A stretch of DNA of 64,000 nt from Salvelinus alpinus (GCF_045679555.1 NC_092091.1:74385722-74449721), one strand, 5' to 3'; counted from the stretch's first letter, positions 24,582 to 36,249 are shown. Numbers and translations are program-made. Notes: a model not told the origin generated them from the letters alone.

Positions 24582-24809
24582 TGTAACCGATGTGAAATGG
24601 CTAGCTAGTTAGCGGTTGTGCGCGCTAATAGTGTTTCAATCAGTGACATCACTCGCTCTGAGACCTTGAAGTAGTTGTTCCCCTTGCTCTGCAAGGACCG
24701 TGGCTTTTGTGGCACAATGGGTAACGATGCTTCTTGGGTGTCAGTTGTTGATGTGTGCAGAGGGTCCCTGGTTCGGGGCAAGGAGAGGGACGGAAGCTAT
24801 ACTGTTACA
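24582..24809 (+). mobile_element. 228-bp TG...CA element inside the Tc1 (solo LTR/TRIM or SINE-like)
   Basis: It starts TGTAACCGATGTG and ends ATACTGTTACA, so the ends are inverted (TGTAAC/GTTACA). TAAG is duplicated at 24578-24581 and 24810-24813. The interior contains tRNA-gene-like stretches (ttttgtggcacaatgggtaa, and a B-box-like gtccctggttcggg). The ends and target duplication suggest an LTR or miniature LTR element; the interior suggests a Pol III promoter. I recognise it as a common salmonid dispersed repeat but cannot fix its class from one copy. Confidence 0.6.
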
Positions 24810-24930
24810 TAAGCAGACTGTGTTTGTCTATTGTTGTGACTTAGATGAGGATAAGATCAAATTGTATGACCAATTTATGCAGAAGTCCAGGTAATTCCAA
24901 CGGGTTCAAATACTTTTCCTTGCCACTGTA

Positions 24931-25899
24931 TTTACTGATGTCCTACACATTTTCAGTATCATTTTATGATTTAATGTCTATTGAGTGCTTAGTGATGATC
25001 AAAATGGGAAACTGCTGCTCAATGACGTAGGTACATGAGTAGGATCCCTGAGATAACTAATAAACCAATTATGGACAAAATTCAGAATAATTAAATAATT
25101 AATGTATAGATCATAAAAACAAGAACTTCTGAATAGCAATAGATGACTGTTTATTTTCAATTGCATAAGAATATCTGACAACTTGCACAATACTACAATA
25201 CATTGTGTTTGGTTTAAATAATTTTGTCATTTCAAAACAGCATTTGCTAGGTGCTGTTATTAATCAATAGCAAACTAATCAAAACAAAATCACTAATAAC
25301 CAATACATCTACTAATAATTGGATTTTAAACGTATAAGAGCAACAATTACTTAAGCAAACTGTTTATAGTTCCTATGATGATTAGATTCACCACCCACAA
25401 CCCAATACTGTATTACTTATATCACCTCACAGTATGCTGAACCACCATAATACTAATACAGGTCCTATCCCAATCTCAGTAGACAAATCATGTGATTTGT
25501 ATTAGAGGAAATAAAAAAAGACAAATTAAAATGTCAGGTCAACACAAAGCAGTTCATTTTTAATACATAATCAATTGATGATGAAGGTATGATTGATTGA
25601 ATAATTAGAATGAAATTATTTCTGGTGCTGAAGCCCAACATCACATAACTATTTCACTACCGGGGTTCGCAAAAACATTGTCTCAAAATACCATTTATGT
25701 TTGTAACTCCATGTACTGCTACCATAGAATGTAACATTCAGTAATGTGAATAGCAGGACAGGAGGACTCTAGCGGCTGTGAGAAGACACCAGGTGGACAC
25801 TGGCTGAACAACATACGATTTAAGACATGTCAGAATGTTTATCAGTTAAAGTTTGAGTGACAGCTAACCCAACAATAGATACTGTTTTGTGACACACCG
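24931..25899. other. Gene-poor A/T-rich spacer between the two GIMAP genes
   Basis: I see no conserved coding exon, terminal repeat or SINE. It should contain the 3' UTR of the upstream GIMAP gene (minus strand) and perhaps the missing first exon of the minisatellite GIMAP. One minus-strand ATG with a following gtgagg near 25410-25430 has the wrong phase (0 instead of 1) to join the GTPase exon. Confidence 0.5.
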
Positions 25900-26861
25900 T
25901 TACTGGATACTGCATTTCTCTGAAACTTGAATCACTCCAGCTCCTGCTAACCTCCCTGAAACTGCACCTACTACCCCCCCTACTAACCCACCTACTACCA
26001 TCCCACCTACCCCCATTGCTGATCCTATTTTTGCAACGGCAGCCCTTCCAACTTCAGCTCCAATTCCTGCCGCTATTAAGAAGCTGTTTCTATTTTCAGC
26101 ATCCTTTCTAGCTATTATCTTATAATTTTTGTCCAGCTTTTTTATTGCTTTCTCCAGGGCAATTCCTAATAGTTTGTTTAGTTCTTCAGCCGCCTTGCGT
26201 CTCTTGTCTTCATTCTCTTTCCGGATCCTCTCCTCCTCTTCCCGAATTGCTCTCTCAGCCTCTTGGAACATCTCATTGGTGTAGTGGCTTCCTCCATTCC
26301 TCCTGATCATCTTGTTTATCTTCTCAAGCAGCTCAGTGACCTGAGAGGGATTCTGACCTTTGTTATTAAAGACATGATATCCCCCACGGCATTGTTCTAT
26401 GAAACGCTGAAGATCCTGACTCTGTTTCAAATAGTTTTCAATTGATGTCTCCCCCAGTTGATCTCCATGTGTAAAGAGGACCATTGTATATTTTTCTGCC
26501 TGTTCTCCAAAGGTTGTCTGAATGATTTTCACTGTTTCCTTCTCCTCAGGTGTGAATCTACCCACCTGGATCACAATCAGGAACACGTGGGGACCAGGAG
26601 CAGAGAGAGAGATGCACTTTGATATTTCTATTATTGCCCCCCTTTTGGTACAGTTGGTGTCAAACACACCTGGCGTGTCGATAACAGCAACCCACTGCCC
26701 ATCCACCTCCCCTCTGCCTTTTTCACATTCTGATGTCACAGAGGAAGGGGACGGCTTAGATATAAACGCATCTCTCCTCAGGATGGTGTTTCCAGCTTTA
26801 CTCTTACCAACTCCAGTCTTCCCAACCAGAATAATGCGGAGCTCATCATTTTGTCTAAATT
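25900..26861 (-). CDS. GIMAP (AIG1-type) GTPase, exon 2, main coding exon
   Basis: The exon begins after the acceptor aatccaacag (AG at 26863-26862) in phase 1, so the split codon is G from exon 1 plus AA, giving Glu. The two exons total 987 nt, 328 residues plus stop. Motifs: P-loop GKTGVGKS at residues 22-29, DTPG 70-73, the conserved box SAPGPHVFLIVIQVGRF, THGD (G4) 139-142, and GGYHVFNNK. A charged coiled-coil-like stretch (ERAIREEEERIRKENEDKRR) lies at about 210-240, and a Gly/Val/Ala-rich hydrophobic tail at about 285-318 ends SEKCSIQ. All nucleotide-binding motifs are intact. The tail suggests membrane association. This looks like a normal, functional fish GIMAP; the subfamily number cannot be assigned from sequence alone. 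Confidence 0.9.
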
Positions 26862-27722
26862 CTGTTGGATTACAAGGACACTGTTGTTACAGTTGAAAGA
26901 CGTTCTTCATGTTCTTCATGTTAAGACATCTAGAGCTGTGTTTTCCAGTTTCATGTTTATCCCTTAGGACTAGTATTTATGGACTGTAGAATATAAACTG
27001 TGGGAAAGTTACCATGACTTTCAATGTCATTTATCAATTGAACCATGTATGTGTAAATGCCACATGAAATGCATGACATTCATATTTATGTGTTTGAAAT
27101 CCTGTGTGGTTTCAAAACAACTCATAATAGCCTAGATAAGAAGATGCTCTTGCAATGAAAAATCACATTCCATTTGCTGACACTATAAAAATTATAGAGA
27201 AAAAAAATGTAATTGTAAAATAAAGCACAAAAAAAATAAATTGAGTGACATTTTCAGTCCAACAACAGCCCTCACAATGAACAAAGTTTTTCCAAAACAG
27301 CCCACACACTATAGCTTGGTGGAACCAGCCTGATTGCTGTGTTCACCATTCCAGTTCATTTCACATAGCAGAATGCTGAATGCAGCATTCAGGCTGGTGT
27401 GACCTGGCTACTAACAATTGTGCAAAGTTTCCCCAAAACCCAAATCATTTTAAATGAACAAGTTTGGAATGTTGCAGCCTGTGCGATTGCAGACATATAG
27501 TTTACTGCTGATAGAACATGTTACCCTTTATATTCCAAACACACCTGTTCATCATCAAACTGAAGCATATTTTAATTGAAATTAAAATTGAAGCACTGTT
27601 GTCATAGAACAAACAGTGAAATCGACCCATTTTCCCACTACCAGAATATATATGAAAACTAAATATACGTATATCAATGCTCAAAGTGAAGAATAAAGTA
27701 GTAGGCTATACAGGTTCCTTAC
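26862..27722 (-). other. Intron 1 of the intact GIMAP gene
   Basis: An 861-bp intron runs from donor GTAAGG (27722) to acceptor CAACAG (26862). No mobile element is recognised in it. A short direct repeat (ttcttcatgttcttcatgtt) lies at about 26902-26921. Confidence 0.75.
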
Positions 27723-27747
27723 CGAGTGCAGCGCCTTGTCTGTCCAT
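27723..27747 (-). CDS. GIMAP exon 1 (start codon exon)
   Basis: The minus strand reads ATG GAC AGA CAA GGC GCT GCA CTC G followed by GTAAGG, a good donor. It encodes MDRQGAAL plus the first base of a Glu codon. The phase matches exon 2 exactly, which supports the pairing. A very short first coding exon before a large GTPase exon is the usual fish GIMAP arrangement. Confidence 0.8.
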
Positions 27748-27819
27748 GTTTAGGTTCTGGAATGTAGATCTGTCAGGTACTTAATGAGAGTCTGTCCAAA
27801 GAACACCTACCTCAGTTGT

Positions 27820-27826
27820 CTTTATA
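27820..27826 (-). promoter_or_regulatory. TATA box of the intact GIMAP gene
   Basis: TATAAAG on the minus strand, 72 bp before the start codon. With normal TATA spacing, transcription would begin near 27790 and leave about 45 nt of 5' UTR. Position and strand fit exon 1. There is no experimental support. Confidence 0.55.
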
Positions 27827-28039
27827 CTGTCAGGCTATGAGGTATGTGTCACAAACTCAGCCCCAGGCACACCCCTATGCTTGATACTGTCTCTTGGCAC
27901 GTATCTATGTTGCCAGGGTTAGGTAGGTTACTTTATAAATGTTATCCTTTACAGTTACTACTTAATATGCACCCAGCCCACCCAGGGTAAAACAAACTCT
28001 CCCATTGGTACACCTTCCTGCCCAAATAATGCCGCTATA

Positions 28040-28517
28040 CACTGAGTGGACAAAACATTATGAACACCTGCTCTTTCCATGACATAGACTGACCAGGTGA
28101 ATCTAGGTGGAAGCCATGATCTCTTATTGATGTCGCTTGTTAAATCTACTTCTATAAGTGTAAATGAAGGGGAAGAGACAGGTTAAAGAAGGATTTTTGA
28201 GACATGGATTGTGTGTGTGCCATTCAAGGGGTGAATGTGATAGACAAAATATTGAAGTGCCTTTGAACCGGGTATGGTAGTAGGCACACAGGTTTATGTC
28301 TAGAACTGCAACGCTGCTTAGTTTTTCACACTCAACAGTTTCCTGTGTGTATCCAGAACGGTCCACCACCCAAAGGACGTATAGCTGACATGACTCAACT
28401 GTGGGAAGTATTGGAGTCAACATGGGCCAGCATCCATGTGGAACATTTTCGACACCTTGTAGATCCCATGCCCCGATGACTTGAGGGAGGGTGCAACTCA
28501 ATATTGGGAAGGTGTTC
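28040..28517 (+). mobile_element. Tc1-type non-autonomous element, right end damaged
   Basis: It begins CACTGAGTGGACAAAACATT after TA (28038-28039). The body is a familiar salmonid repeat. The right side contains the partner inverted sequence (gggaaggtgttctta) but loses the terminal part before 28517. No usable transposase frame is present. Confidence 0.7.
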
Positions 28518-28932
28518 TTAAAGTTGTACTTTGCAGAAATCGCTCCTCCATTTCCTGGTTGCTAAATCTTTAATTGTTTGCCTAATTTCAGTATATGTGA
28601 CAAAATAAGTTGATATAGTGTAGAGAATCATTGTACCATCAAAACCGCTGAGAAATATATTTTCTATAACAAAAAATAGTGTTGTCTTAGCTGTTTGAAG
28701 CTGGTGTACAAAACTAAATGTAAATGATGCAAAAACAAAACGTAAGAACGGGAAGCATAGAAATAGCTCACATAGAAAAGGTATGTTTTGTCTACTTGTT
28801 TTCAAGTAGAATGATAGATCTATAACTCACATTTCTATGTGAATTTGGTGAGGTCACCCAAATAGTTTTGTAAACTCATTGCTCAAACTTATGCCAGTTA
28901 ATGTCATTAAAGGTCCAACACAGCTGTTTTCA
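28518..28932. other. No feature seen
   Basis: A/T-rich sequence with no recognisable exon, terminal repeat or RNA gene. Confidence 0.5.
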
Positions 28933-29115
28933 TTTAAGCAGGCAAGTCAGTTATTAAGAACAAATTCTTATTTACAATGACAGCCTAGGAACAGTGGGTT
29001 AACTGCCTTGTTCAGGGGCAGAACAACAGATTTTTATCTTGTCAGCTTAGGGATTTGATCTAGCAACCTTTCAGTTACTGACCCAACACTCTAACCACTA
29101 GGCTACCTGCCACCC
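28933..29115 (-). mobile_element. HpaI-type salmonid SINE, minus strand
   Basis: Read on the minus strand it has the tRNA-like head ggtagcctagtggttagag, the body (gttaacccactgttcctagg) and the tail (taactgacttgcctgctta). It matches the copy at 3536-3749 over its length. Confidence 0.85.
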
Positions 29116-29504
29116 CAAATAAATTCTGGGAACAAGTAAGTACCTTACTGTGATTGTTTTCAATAAGAAACAAAAATAGCTTCTTAGCAACAAAGCAATA
29201 ATTTAGCTAGAAATGGGCATGGTCTCAGTGGCGAGGGGAAAACTGAAAGTGTGCAGTTATTGGCAGAGAGGTTTAGAACAATTTCTTATTGGTTCATTAA
29301 CTAATTTACAACCTAGGGATGTCACCAGGCAGGCCAAAACTCCATCCAACCAAAGCAGGCTGAAATTTCAGGAAGTCTTTTAAAACAGCTCTCACACTAA
29401 AGGATTCTATTATCATTTTCACTATTTCACAGAATAATTCCAACCTCATATTTATTTCCTCACTATAAAAAAAAAGTTAAATCACGTTTTTGACTGCACT
29501 GGGC
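29116..29504. other. No feature seen
   Basis: No gene or repeat boundary recognised. From about 29505 to 29555 the sequence matches the right-hand flank of the minisatellite cassettes at 49340, 54290 and 62320 (common stretch gttagccaaaaagatgacaa). That match resumes after the Tc1 at about 30640-30710. Confidence 0.5.
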
Positions 29505-29555
29505 CTTTAAAGATGAAAATGTTCCAATATGGTTAGCCAAAAAGATGACAAGATA

Positions 29556-30598
29556 CACTAAATTACCAAAAGTATGTGGACACCTGCTTGTTAAACATCT
29601 CATTCCAAAATCCATGGGCATTAATATGGAGTTGGTCCCCCCTTTGCTGCTATAACAGCTTCCACTCTTCTGGGAAGGCTTTCCACTAGATGTTGGAACA
29701 CTGCTGCGGGGACTTTCAGTTACAAGAGCATTATTGAGGTTTTGCCTGGCTCGCAGATGGCGTTCCAATTCATCACAAAGGTGTTCGATGGGGTTGAGGT
29801 CAGGGCTGTGTGCAGGCCAGTCAAGTTATTCCACACCGATCGAGACAAACCATATCTGTATTGACCTCCCTTTGTGCACAGGGGCATTGTCATGCTCAAA
29901 CAGGAAAGTGCCTTCCCCAAACTGTTGTCACAATGTTGGAAGCACAGAATCGTCTAGAATGTCATTGTATGCTATAGCATTAAGATTACCCTTCACTGGA
30001 AATAAGGGGACTAGCCCAAACCATGAAAAACAGCCCCAGACCAATATTCCTCCTCCGCCAAACCCAGATTGCCAGATGGTGAAGCGAGTTCCAATGGCGG
30101 TAAGTTTTACACCACTCCAGCCGACGCTTGGCATTGCTCATGGGGATCTTAGGCTCCCGATGCTCCCGAAGCTCCCGATGAACAGTTCTTGTGTTGATGT
30201 TGCTTCCAGAGGTAGTTTGGAACCCAGTAGGCGAAGAACAGGCGATTTTTATGCGCTACGTGCTTGAGCACTCGGCAGTCCTTTCTGTGAGCTTGTGTGG
30301 CCTACCACTTCGCTGCTGAGCTGCTGTTGCTCCTAGACGTTTCCACTTCACAATAACAGCACTTACAGTTGACCGGGGAAACTCCAGCAAGGCAGAAATT
30401 TGACAAACTGACTTATTGGACAGGTGGCATCCTAAAATGGTGCCACGTTGAAAGTCACTGAGCTCTTCAGTAAGGCCATTTTACTGCCAATGTTTGTCTT
30501 TGGTGATCGAGTTTATACACCTGTCAGCAACGGGTGTGGCTGAAATAGCCGAATCCACTCATTTGAAGGGGTGTCCACAAACGTTTGTATATATAGTG
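29556..30598 (-). mobile_element. Tc1-like transposon relic, minus strand
   Basis: The ends are CACTAAATTACCAAAAGTAT and gtttgtatatatagtg, flanked by TA (29554-29555 and 30599-30600). On the minus strand, fragments of the transposase are readable in different frames: a helix-turn-helix region at about 30480-30240, then pieces ending [14 protein letters not shown] and [13 protein letters not shown] (about 30110-29990). Several frameshifts make it inactive. It interrupts a cassette paralogous to 49340-49480. Confidence 0.8.
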
Positions 30599-30600
30599 TA

Positions 30601-31286
30601 TTATTTCCGTGTTATAGCATAGCTACTGTAACTTGAATAATGACTGTGTGAACTATCAAACAGTCACATTCCTGGTTTGTCCATAACTTGTTTCCTGTTT
30701 GTAGCAGGATGTTTTCATGACCGCAAAAAAAATTCACTTCACTGTTGATTCACGGTAATCTCATTTTATGTACTCTGGACACATTGGTAATTACAAAGTT
30801 AGTAACAACCATCAGGTCCTAATGGCCTGGTACTCAGGGCTCTGTTGTCCCTCTAACCACTCTGACATCAATGCAAATGCAATCAAAAATCACATCAAAC
30901 ACTTTTATCAAAACTGTATCATGCTGTTAAAACTCACCTCACTGTGATGATCAATTTAGAGAAAGAAGTTCAACAGCAGGTTGAAACTGAGTGTAAAACC
31001 TGGTCATTGTGGATGTTGTTTCAAAGCGTAGCACAACAAAATGGACAGTGCTTTTCAAGGTGATGATTAATTGAAAACACCTACTGTAACCTGAGTTGTG
31101 GTGTTTGGAGGGTGTTTGAATGTAAACCCAATGTAAGTGTTATGATACACAGAAAGTGTTTAAAACTTCTATACTTCTATTCTAGAAGTACTCTAAACAC
31201 CCAAAGTGGTTCTTCAATTTGAGTATTGGTGTTCTTAATAGAGTGTTGTGAAAACATTTTTGGGGGTTTCAGTGCATGTAAAAGAT
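30601..31286. other. Non-coding, partly cassette-derived
   Basis: The first 120 bp continue the cassette interrupted by the Tc1 (common stretch acttgtttcctg). The rest contains short inverted motifs (acttctatacttctattcta) but no gene. Confidence 0.5.
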
Positions 31287-31410
31287 TGGGAGTCCTATAG
31301 GGCAGCACACCATTGGCCCAGCGTCGTCCGGTTTGGCCGGTGTAGGCCGCCATTGTATAAACAATTTGTTCTTAACTGACTTGCCTAGTTAAATATAGGT
31401 AAAAATAAGC
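31287..31410 (+). mobile_element. SmaI/HpaI-type SINE, 5'-truncated
   Basis: It contains ccagcgtcgtccggtttggc and the tail aactgacttgcctagttaaa, typical of the 3' half of salmonid tRNA-derived SINEs. The tRNA-like head is missing. Confidence 0.75.
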
Positions 31411-31427
31411 CATTATCTAAACACGAG

Positions 31428-31428
<1 letters not shown>

Positions 31429-31497
<69 letters not shown>

Positions 31498-31534
31498 AAC
31501 TATATACACTACATATATACACTATATATATATA
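31429..31534. repeat. (TA)n microsatellite
   Basis: Long TA dinucleotide runs interspersed with cac. The fold-back Tc1 begins at its right edge and (TA)n resumes after it, so the transposon landed inside the microsatellite. Confidence 0.9.
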
Positions 31535-33101
31535 CACTGCTCAAAAAAATAAAGGGAACACTTAAACAACACAATGTAACTCCAAGTCAATCACACTTCT
31601 GTGAAATCAAACTGTCCACTTAGGAAGCAACACTGATCGACAATAAATTTCACATGCTGTTGTGCAAATGGAATAGACAAAAGGTGGAAATTATAGGCAA
31701 TTAGCAAGACACCCCCAAAAAAGGAGTGATTCTGCAGGTGGTGATCACAGACCACTTCTCAGTTCCTACGCTTCCTGGCTGATGTTTTGGTCACTTTTGA
31801 ATGCTGGCGGTGCTCTCACTCTAGTGGTAGCATGAGACGGAGTCTACAACCCACACAAGTGGCTCAGGTAGTGCAGTTCATCCAGGATGGCACATCAATG
31901 CGAGCTGTGGCAAAAAGGTTTGCTGTGTCTGTCAGCGTAGTGTCCAGAGCATGGAGGCGCTACCAGGAGACAGGCCAGTACATCAGGAGACGTGGAGGAG
32001 GCCGTAGGAGGGCAACAACCCAGCAGCAGGACCGCTACCTCCGCCTTTGTGCAAGGAGGTGCACTGCCAGCGCCCTGCAAAATGACCTCCAGCAGGCCAC
32101 AAATGTGCATGTGTCTGCTCAAACGGTCAGAAACAGACTCCATGAGGGTGGTATGAGGGCCCGACGTCCACAGGTGGGGGTTGTGCTTACAGCCCAACAC
32201 CGTGCAGGACGTTTGGCATTTGCCAGAGAACACCAAGATTGGCAAATTCGCCACTGGCGCCCTGTGCTCTTCACAGATGAAAGCAGGTTCACACTGAGCA
32301 CATGCGCACATGTGACAGACGTGACAGATTCTGGAGACGCCGTGGAGAACGTTCTGCTGCCTGCAACATCCTCCAGCATGACCGGTTTGGCGATGGGTCA
32401 GTCATGGTGTGGGGTGGCATTTCTTTGTGGGGCCGCACAGCCCTCCATGTGCTCGCCAGAGGTAGCCTGACTGCCAATAGGTACCGAGATGAGATCCTCA
32501 GACCCCTTGTGAGACCATATGCTGACACATGCACATTTGTGGCCTGCTGGAGGTCATTTTGCAGGGCTCTGGCAGTGCACCTCCTTGCACAAAGGCGGAG
32601 GTAGCGGTCCTGCTGATGGGTTGTTGCCCTCCTACGGCCTCCACCACGTCTCCTGATGTACTGGCCTGTCTCCTGGTAGCGCCTCCATGCTCTGGACACT
32701 ACGCTGACAGACACAGCAAACCTTTTTGCCACAGCTCGCATTGATGTGCCATCCTGGATGAACTGCAGTACCTGAGCCACTTGTGTGGATTGTAGACTCC
32801 GTCTCATGCTACCACTAGAGTGAGAGCACCGCCAGCATTCAAAAGTGACCAAAACATCAGCCAGGAAGCATAGGAACTGAGAAGTGGTCTGTGGTCACCA
32901 CCTGCAGAATCACTCCTTTTTTGGGGGTGTCTTGCTAATTGCCTATAATTTCCACCTTTTGTCTATTCCATTTGCACAACAGCATGTGAAATTTATTGTC
33001 AATCAGTGTTGCTTCCTAAGTGGACAGTTTGATTTCACAGAAGTGTGATTGACTTGGAGTTACATTGTGTTGTTTAAGTGTTCCCTTTATTTTTTTGAGC
33101 A

Positions 33102-33104
<3 letters not shown>
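31535..33104 (+). mobile_element. Palindromic fold-back Tc1-like element
   Basis: Termini are CACTGCTCAAAAAAATAAAG and its inverse, ending TTTTTTGAGCAGTG, with TA outside both. The right arm (32522-33104) is an inverted copy of the left arm (31535-32120), about 585 bp each, including the first part of the transposase frame. Only about 400 bp in the middle is unique. The element is therefore head-to-head rather than a normal Tc1 with short terminal repeats. Confidence 0.85.
31787..32530 (+). pseudogene. Tc1-like transposase, frameshifted and 3'-truncated
   Basis: The frame starts [20 protein letters not shown]. It continues with a helix-turn-helix ([19 protein letters not shown]), a basic linker ([13 protein letters not shown]) and the first catalytic Asp in [10 protein letters not shown]. 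Near 32300 an 8-bp direct duplication (cgcacatg) shifts the frame. The continuation is readable in the next frame as [14 protein letters not shown] up to LRPLVRPYA, where the inverted arm begins, so the second Asp and the final acidic residue are absent. The minus-strand frame 32289-32852 is the inverted copy of its N-terminal half. It is inactive. Confidence 0.85.
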
Positions 33105-33136
<32 letters not shown>

Positions 33137-33137
<1 letters not shown>

Positions 33138-33475
33138 CAGAATGTGTCTCTGACGTGGTTTAGATAAATATTGATTGATGAAAAGGTCATACGGAGAATA
33201 TTTTTGTGGAATTTTGGCATTGCTTTATTTAGACAGATTAGAAAGAGGGGGAGACATAGAAGGAGTGGGAATATTAATAATACATAAAATAATACTTTAT
33301 TAGCAAGGCCCTCACATCTTTTATAGGAGTCTGTTACTCCTAATAAAACCTATACAACATCTTTTTCCAGTGAATACAAAAAAAGTATAAACAAAACGGA
33401 AAAATATTTGTTCATCAACCCTGTAAGTTGAATTCTTAATGTAGGCTACAATGACAGGAGAATATAAACTTCCTG
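33137..33475. other. No feature seen
   Basis: Preceded by a short (TA)n run at 33105-33136. No exon or repeat end recognised. Confidence 0.5.
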
Positions 33476-33479
33476 TTAA

Positions 33480-34927
33480 AACCTCTCTAGGGTATGTGGG
33501 AGTGTCCCACCTCATCAACAGCCAGTGATACTGCAGGGCGCCAAATTCAAAACAACAGAAATCCCATCATTTAAATTCCTCAAGCATACAAGTATTTTAC
33601 ACCATTTTAAAGCTACACTTGTTGTAAATCCAGCCAAAGTGTCCGATTTCAAAAAGGTTTTACGACGAAAGCACACCAAACAATTATGTAAGGTATGAGC
33701 CAAGTCACAAATATAGACAGCCATTTTTCCAGCTAAAGAGAGCATTAACAAAAAGCAGAAATAGAGATAAAATGAATCACTAACCTTTGATAATCTTCAT
33801 CTGATGACACTCATAGGACTTCATTATACACACTACATGTATTTTATGTTCGGTAAAGTTCATATTTATATCCAAAAATCAGAGTTTAGGCAAGACGCTA
33901 CTGTATCACTTGGCAAAAAGCCTGAGAAAATGCATAGTGCCACATTAAAATGAATGACTATGAAAATGACTATAAAATCAAACTTTCATTAAATCACACA
34001 TGAAAGATATCAAATTAAAGCTACACTGGTTGTAAATCCAGCCAACATGTCAGAATTCAAATAGGCTTTTCAGCGAAAGCATACAATGCTATTATCTGAG
34101 CATAGCACCATTGTAAACAAAAGAGAGAAAACATTTCAACCCTGCAGGAGCGACACAAAACGCAGAATAAAAATATAATTCATGCCTTACCTTTGACGAG
34201 CTTCTGTTTTTGGCACTCCAATATGTCCCATAAACATCACAAATGGTCCTTTTGTTCGATTAATTCTGTCGATATATGTCCAAAATGTCAATTTATTTGG
34301 CGCGTTTGATCCAGAAAAACACCGGTTCCAACTTGCTCAAACATGACAACAAAATATATCAAAGGTAACTGTAAACTTTGCCAAAAAATGTCAAACTACT
34401 TATGTATTACAACTTTACGTATTTTTTAACGTTAATAATCGATAAAATTAAATACGGAATGATATGTGTTCAATACAGGATTAAAACGATATGTAGCATG
34501 CCTTCTGTTTGATTGAAACGCATGTTTAGGACACCAGAAGTGCCTCGACTTCAAGATGGCCGTATTTCTTCATTACACAAAGGAATAACCTCAACCTATT
34601 TCTCACGACTGTTGACATCAAGTGGAAGCCGTAGAAACTGCAAGCAAGTTGCTTAGAAATCTGGTTTCCCAATGAAACTTCATTGAAAAGACAGTGACCT
34701 CCAAAAAGAAAAGAATTCTGAATGGTTTGTCCTTGGGATTTCGCCTGCTAAATAAGTTCTGTTATACTCACAGACATGATTCAAACTGTTTTAGAAACTT
34801 CAGAGTGTTTCTATCCAAATCTACTAATAATATGCATATCCTAACTCCTGGCGATGAGTAACTGGCAGTTGAATTTTGGTATGTTTTTCATCCAAACGTG
34901 AAAATGCTGCCCCCTACCCTAGAGAAG
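33480..34927 (-). mobile_element. Non-autonomous piggyBac-like element
   Basis: TTAA flanks it at 33476-33479 and 34928-34931. The termini are inverted (cctctctagggtatgtggga and ccctaccctagagaag). The interior contains two direct repeats about 410 bp apart (around agctacacttgttgtaaatc and agctacactggttgtaaatc). It is related in reverse orientation to the elements at 534-3376. No transposase frame is seen. Confidence 0.75.
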
Positions 34928-35214
34928 TTAAAGTGCCTTGTGGTCAACCACAAAACATTCCATCTCTCATATCTCATGACTTATCTCTACAGTAAGACGA
35001 CCATTGTAAATGTCTCTCTCCAAGTGTTCAGCGTAGATAGTTCAGTTGCTAAGCGTACAATTTGAGTGGAATTGTGGCATTTGTGAAAAAGGCACCAAAT
35101 TTCACACACAACTAGGTAGGGCAAGTCCTCGGAAGAGTTTTTAGCTATTGCGACTTTTTTTATTACCCCTTTGGTGGCTATTTCTAACATGGACCGCCAA
35201 CCAGCTCCATTGGG

Positions 35215-35708
35215 TGTCACGTTCCTGACCTATTTCTGTTAGTTTGTTGTATGTGTTAGTTGGTCAGGACGTGAGTTTGGGTGGGCATTCTATGTTTTCT
35301 GTTTCTATGTTGGTTTATGGGTTGCCTGGTATGGCTCTTAATTAGAGGCAGGTGTTTGGCGTTCCTCTAATTAAGAGTCATATTTAGGTAGGTTGTTTCA
35401 CAGTGTTCGTTGTGGGTGGTTGTCTCCTGTGTCAGTGTTTGTCGCACCATACGGGACTGTTCGGTTTGTTTGTTCATCGTCATTTTTGTGTAGGCTATTT
35501 TCCCGGTTCGTGCGTTCTCGTGTTTTATTGTAAGTTCGTATGTCCAGGTTTGTCTACTCCGTTTTGTTATTTTGTTAATTAGTCCAGTGTATTTCCTTTC
35601 GTGTTTTTTCCGTCTTGTTTATTAAAATCATGTCTTCAAACTCCGCTGCATTTTGGTTCAATCCCTGCTCCTCCTCATCGGATGAAGAGGAGGAGGACAA
35701 CCGTTACA
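35215..35708 (+). mobile_element. Solo LTR of a retrotransposon
   Basis: 494 bp starting TGTCACGTTCCTGACC and ending ACAACCGTTACA, with a perfect 5-bp duplication TTGGG on both sides (35210-35214, 35709-35713). A polyadenylation-like ATTAAA lies near 35619. TG...CA ends plus a 5-bp duplication without internal genes mean a solo LTR left by recombination. Confidence 0.85.
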
Positions 35709-35849
35709 TTGGGCCATATTGAACAGGAGTCACAAGGCCATATCGCCATACATATACCTGGAAATTAAATTCTACAGTGTGTGACTTAAATAATTACTGA
35801 CAAATGGATCAACCAAATCAAGAAGGTGTAACCATGGCAGGAATAGGTG

Positions 35850-36240
35850 GGATGATAAGAGGGACAGGATGGGGTGGTTGGAGGGACAGGAATGTGAAAG
35901 GAAGGACAGGAGGGGAGACAGGAAAGAAAAGAGGGGTGATAGGAGAGACAAGATGGGTGATAGGAGAGACAATAACAAGGATGGGAGAGATGAGAGGAGG
36001 GGAAAGTGAGGAAGGTGTTTGTATCAGGACGCGTTTAAAGGAATGTTCTCTCTAACTATAAATCCGTTTAAAAAAAAACATTTTCTATAGTGAGGGTTTG
36101 TAATGCAAGTTGAGATGTCCTTGGATGAATGTCAACAAGATGCATGACCGACACATTCCTAAACAAACATTGGGTGTATGACTTTTGGTTCGAAACTTCT
36201 GTGAAACATCACAGCACAGTTGATAAATATATGGCAAATA
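35850..36240 (-). repeat. Inverted, partial copy of the CT-minisatellite cassette
   Basis: 35850-36010 holds units of the type gggtgataggagagaca, the complement of the minisatellite at 53.7-54.2 kb. The following stretch (gtccttggatgaatgtcaac) matches the complement of the left arm at about 53620-53690. The small reading frames on either strand are simple translations of the repeat. Confidence 0.75.
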
Positions 36241-36249
36241 GAAATCAAA

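Larger units (their letters stand above)
23436..24928 (+). mobile_element. Tc1-like transposon, internally deleted
   Basis: Inverted termini begin CAGTGGCAAGAAAAAGTATG and end ACTTTTCCTTGCCACTG, flanked by TA on both sides (23434-23435, 24929-24930). It carries a broken transposase frame (23814-24476) and, near its right end, an independent 228-bp insertion with its own TAAG duplication (24582-24809). It lies in the presumed first intron of the minisatellite GIMAP gene, opposite to the gene's direction. Confidence 0.9.

Noticed and set aside
25405-25432. ATG plus donor as first exon of the minisatellite GIMAP
   Set aside because: The exon would end in phase 0, but the GTPase exon needs phase 1.
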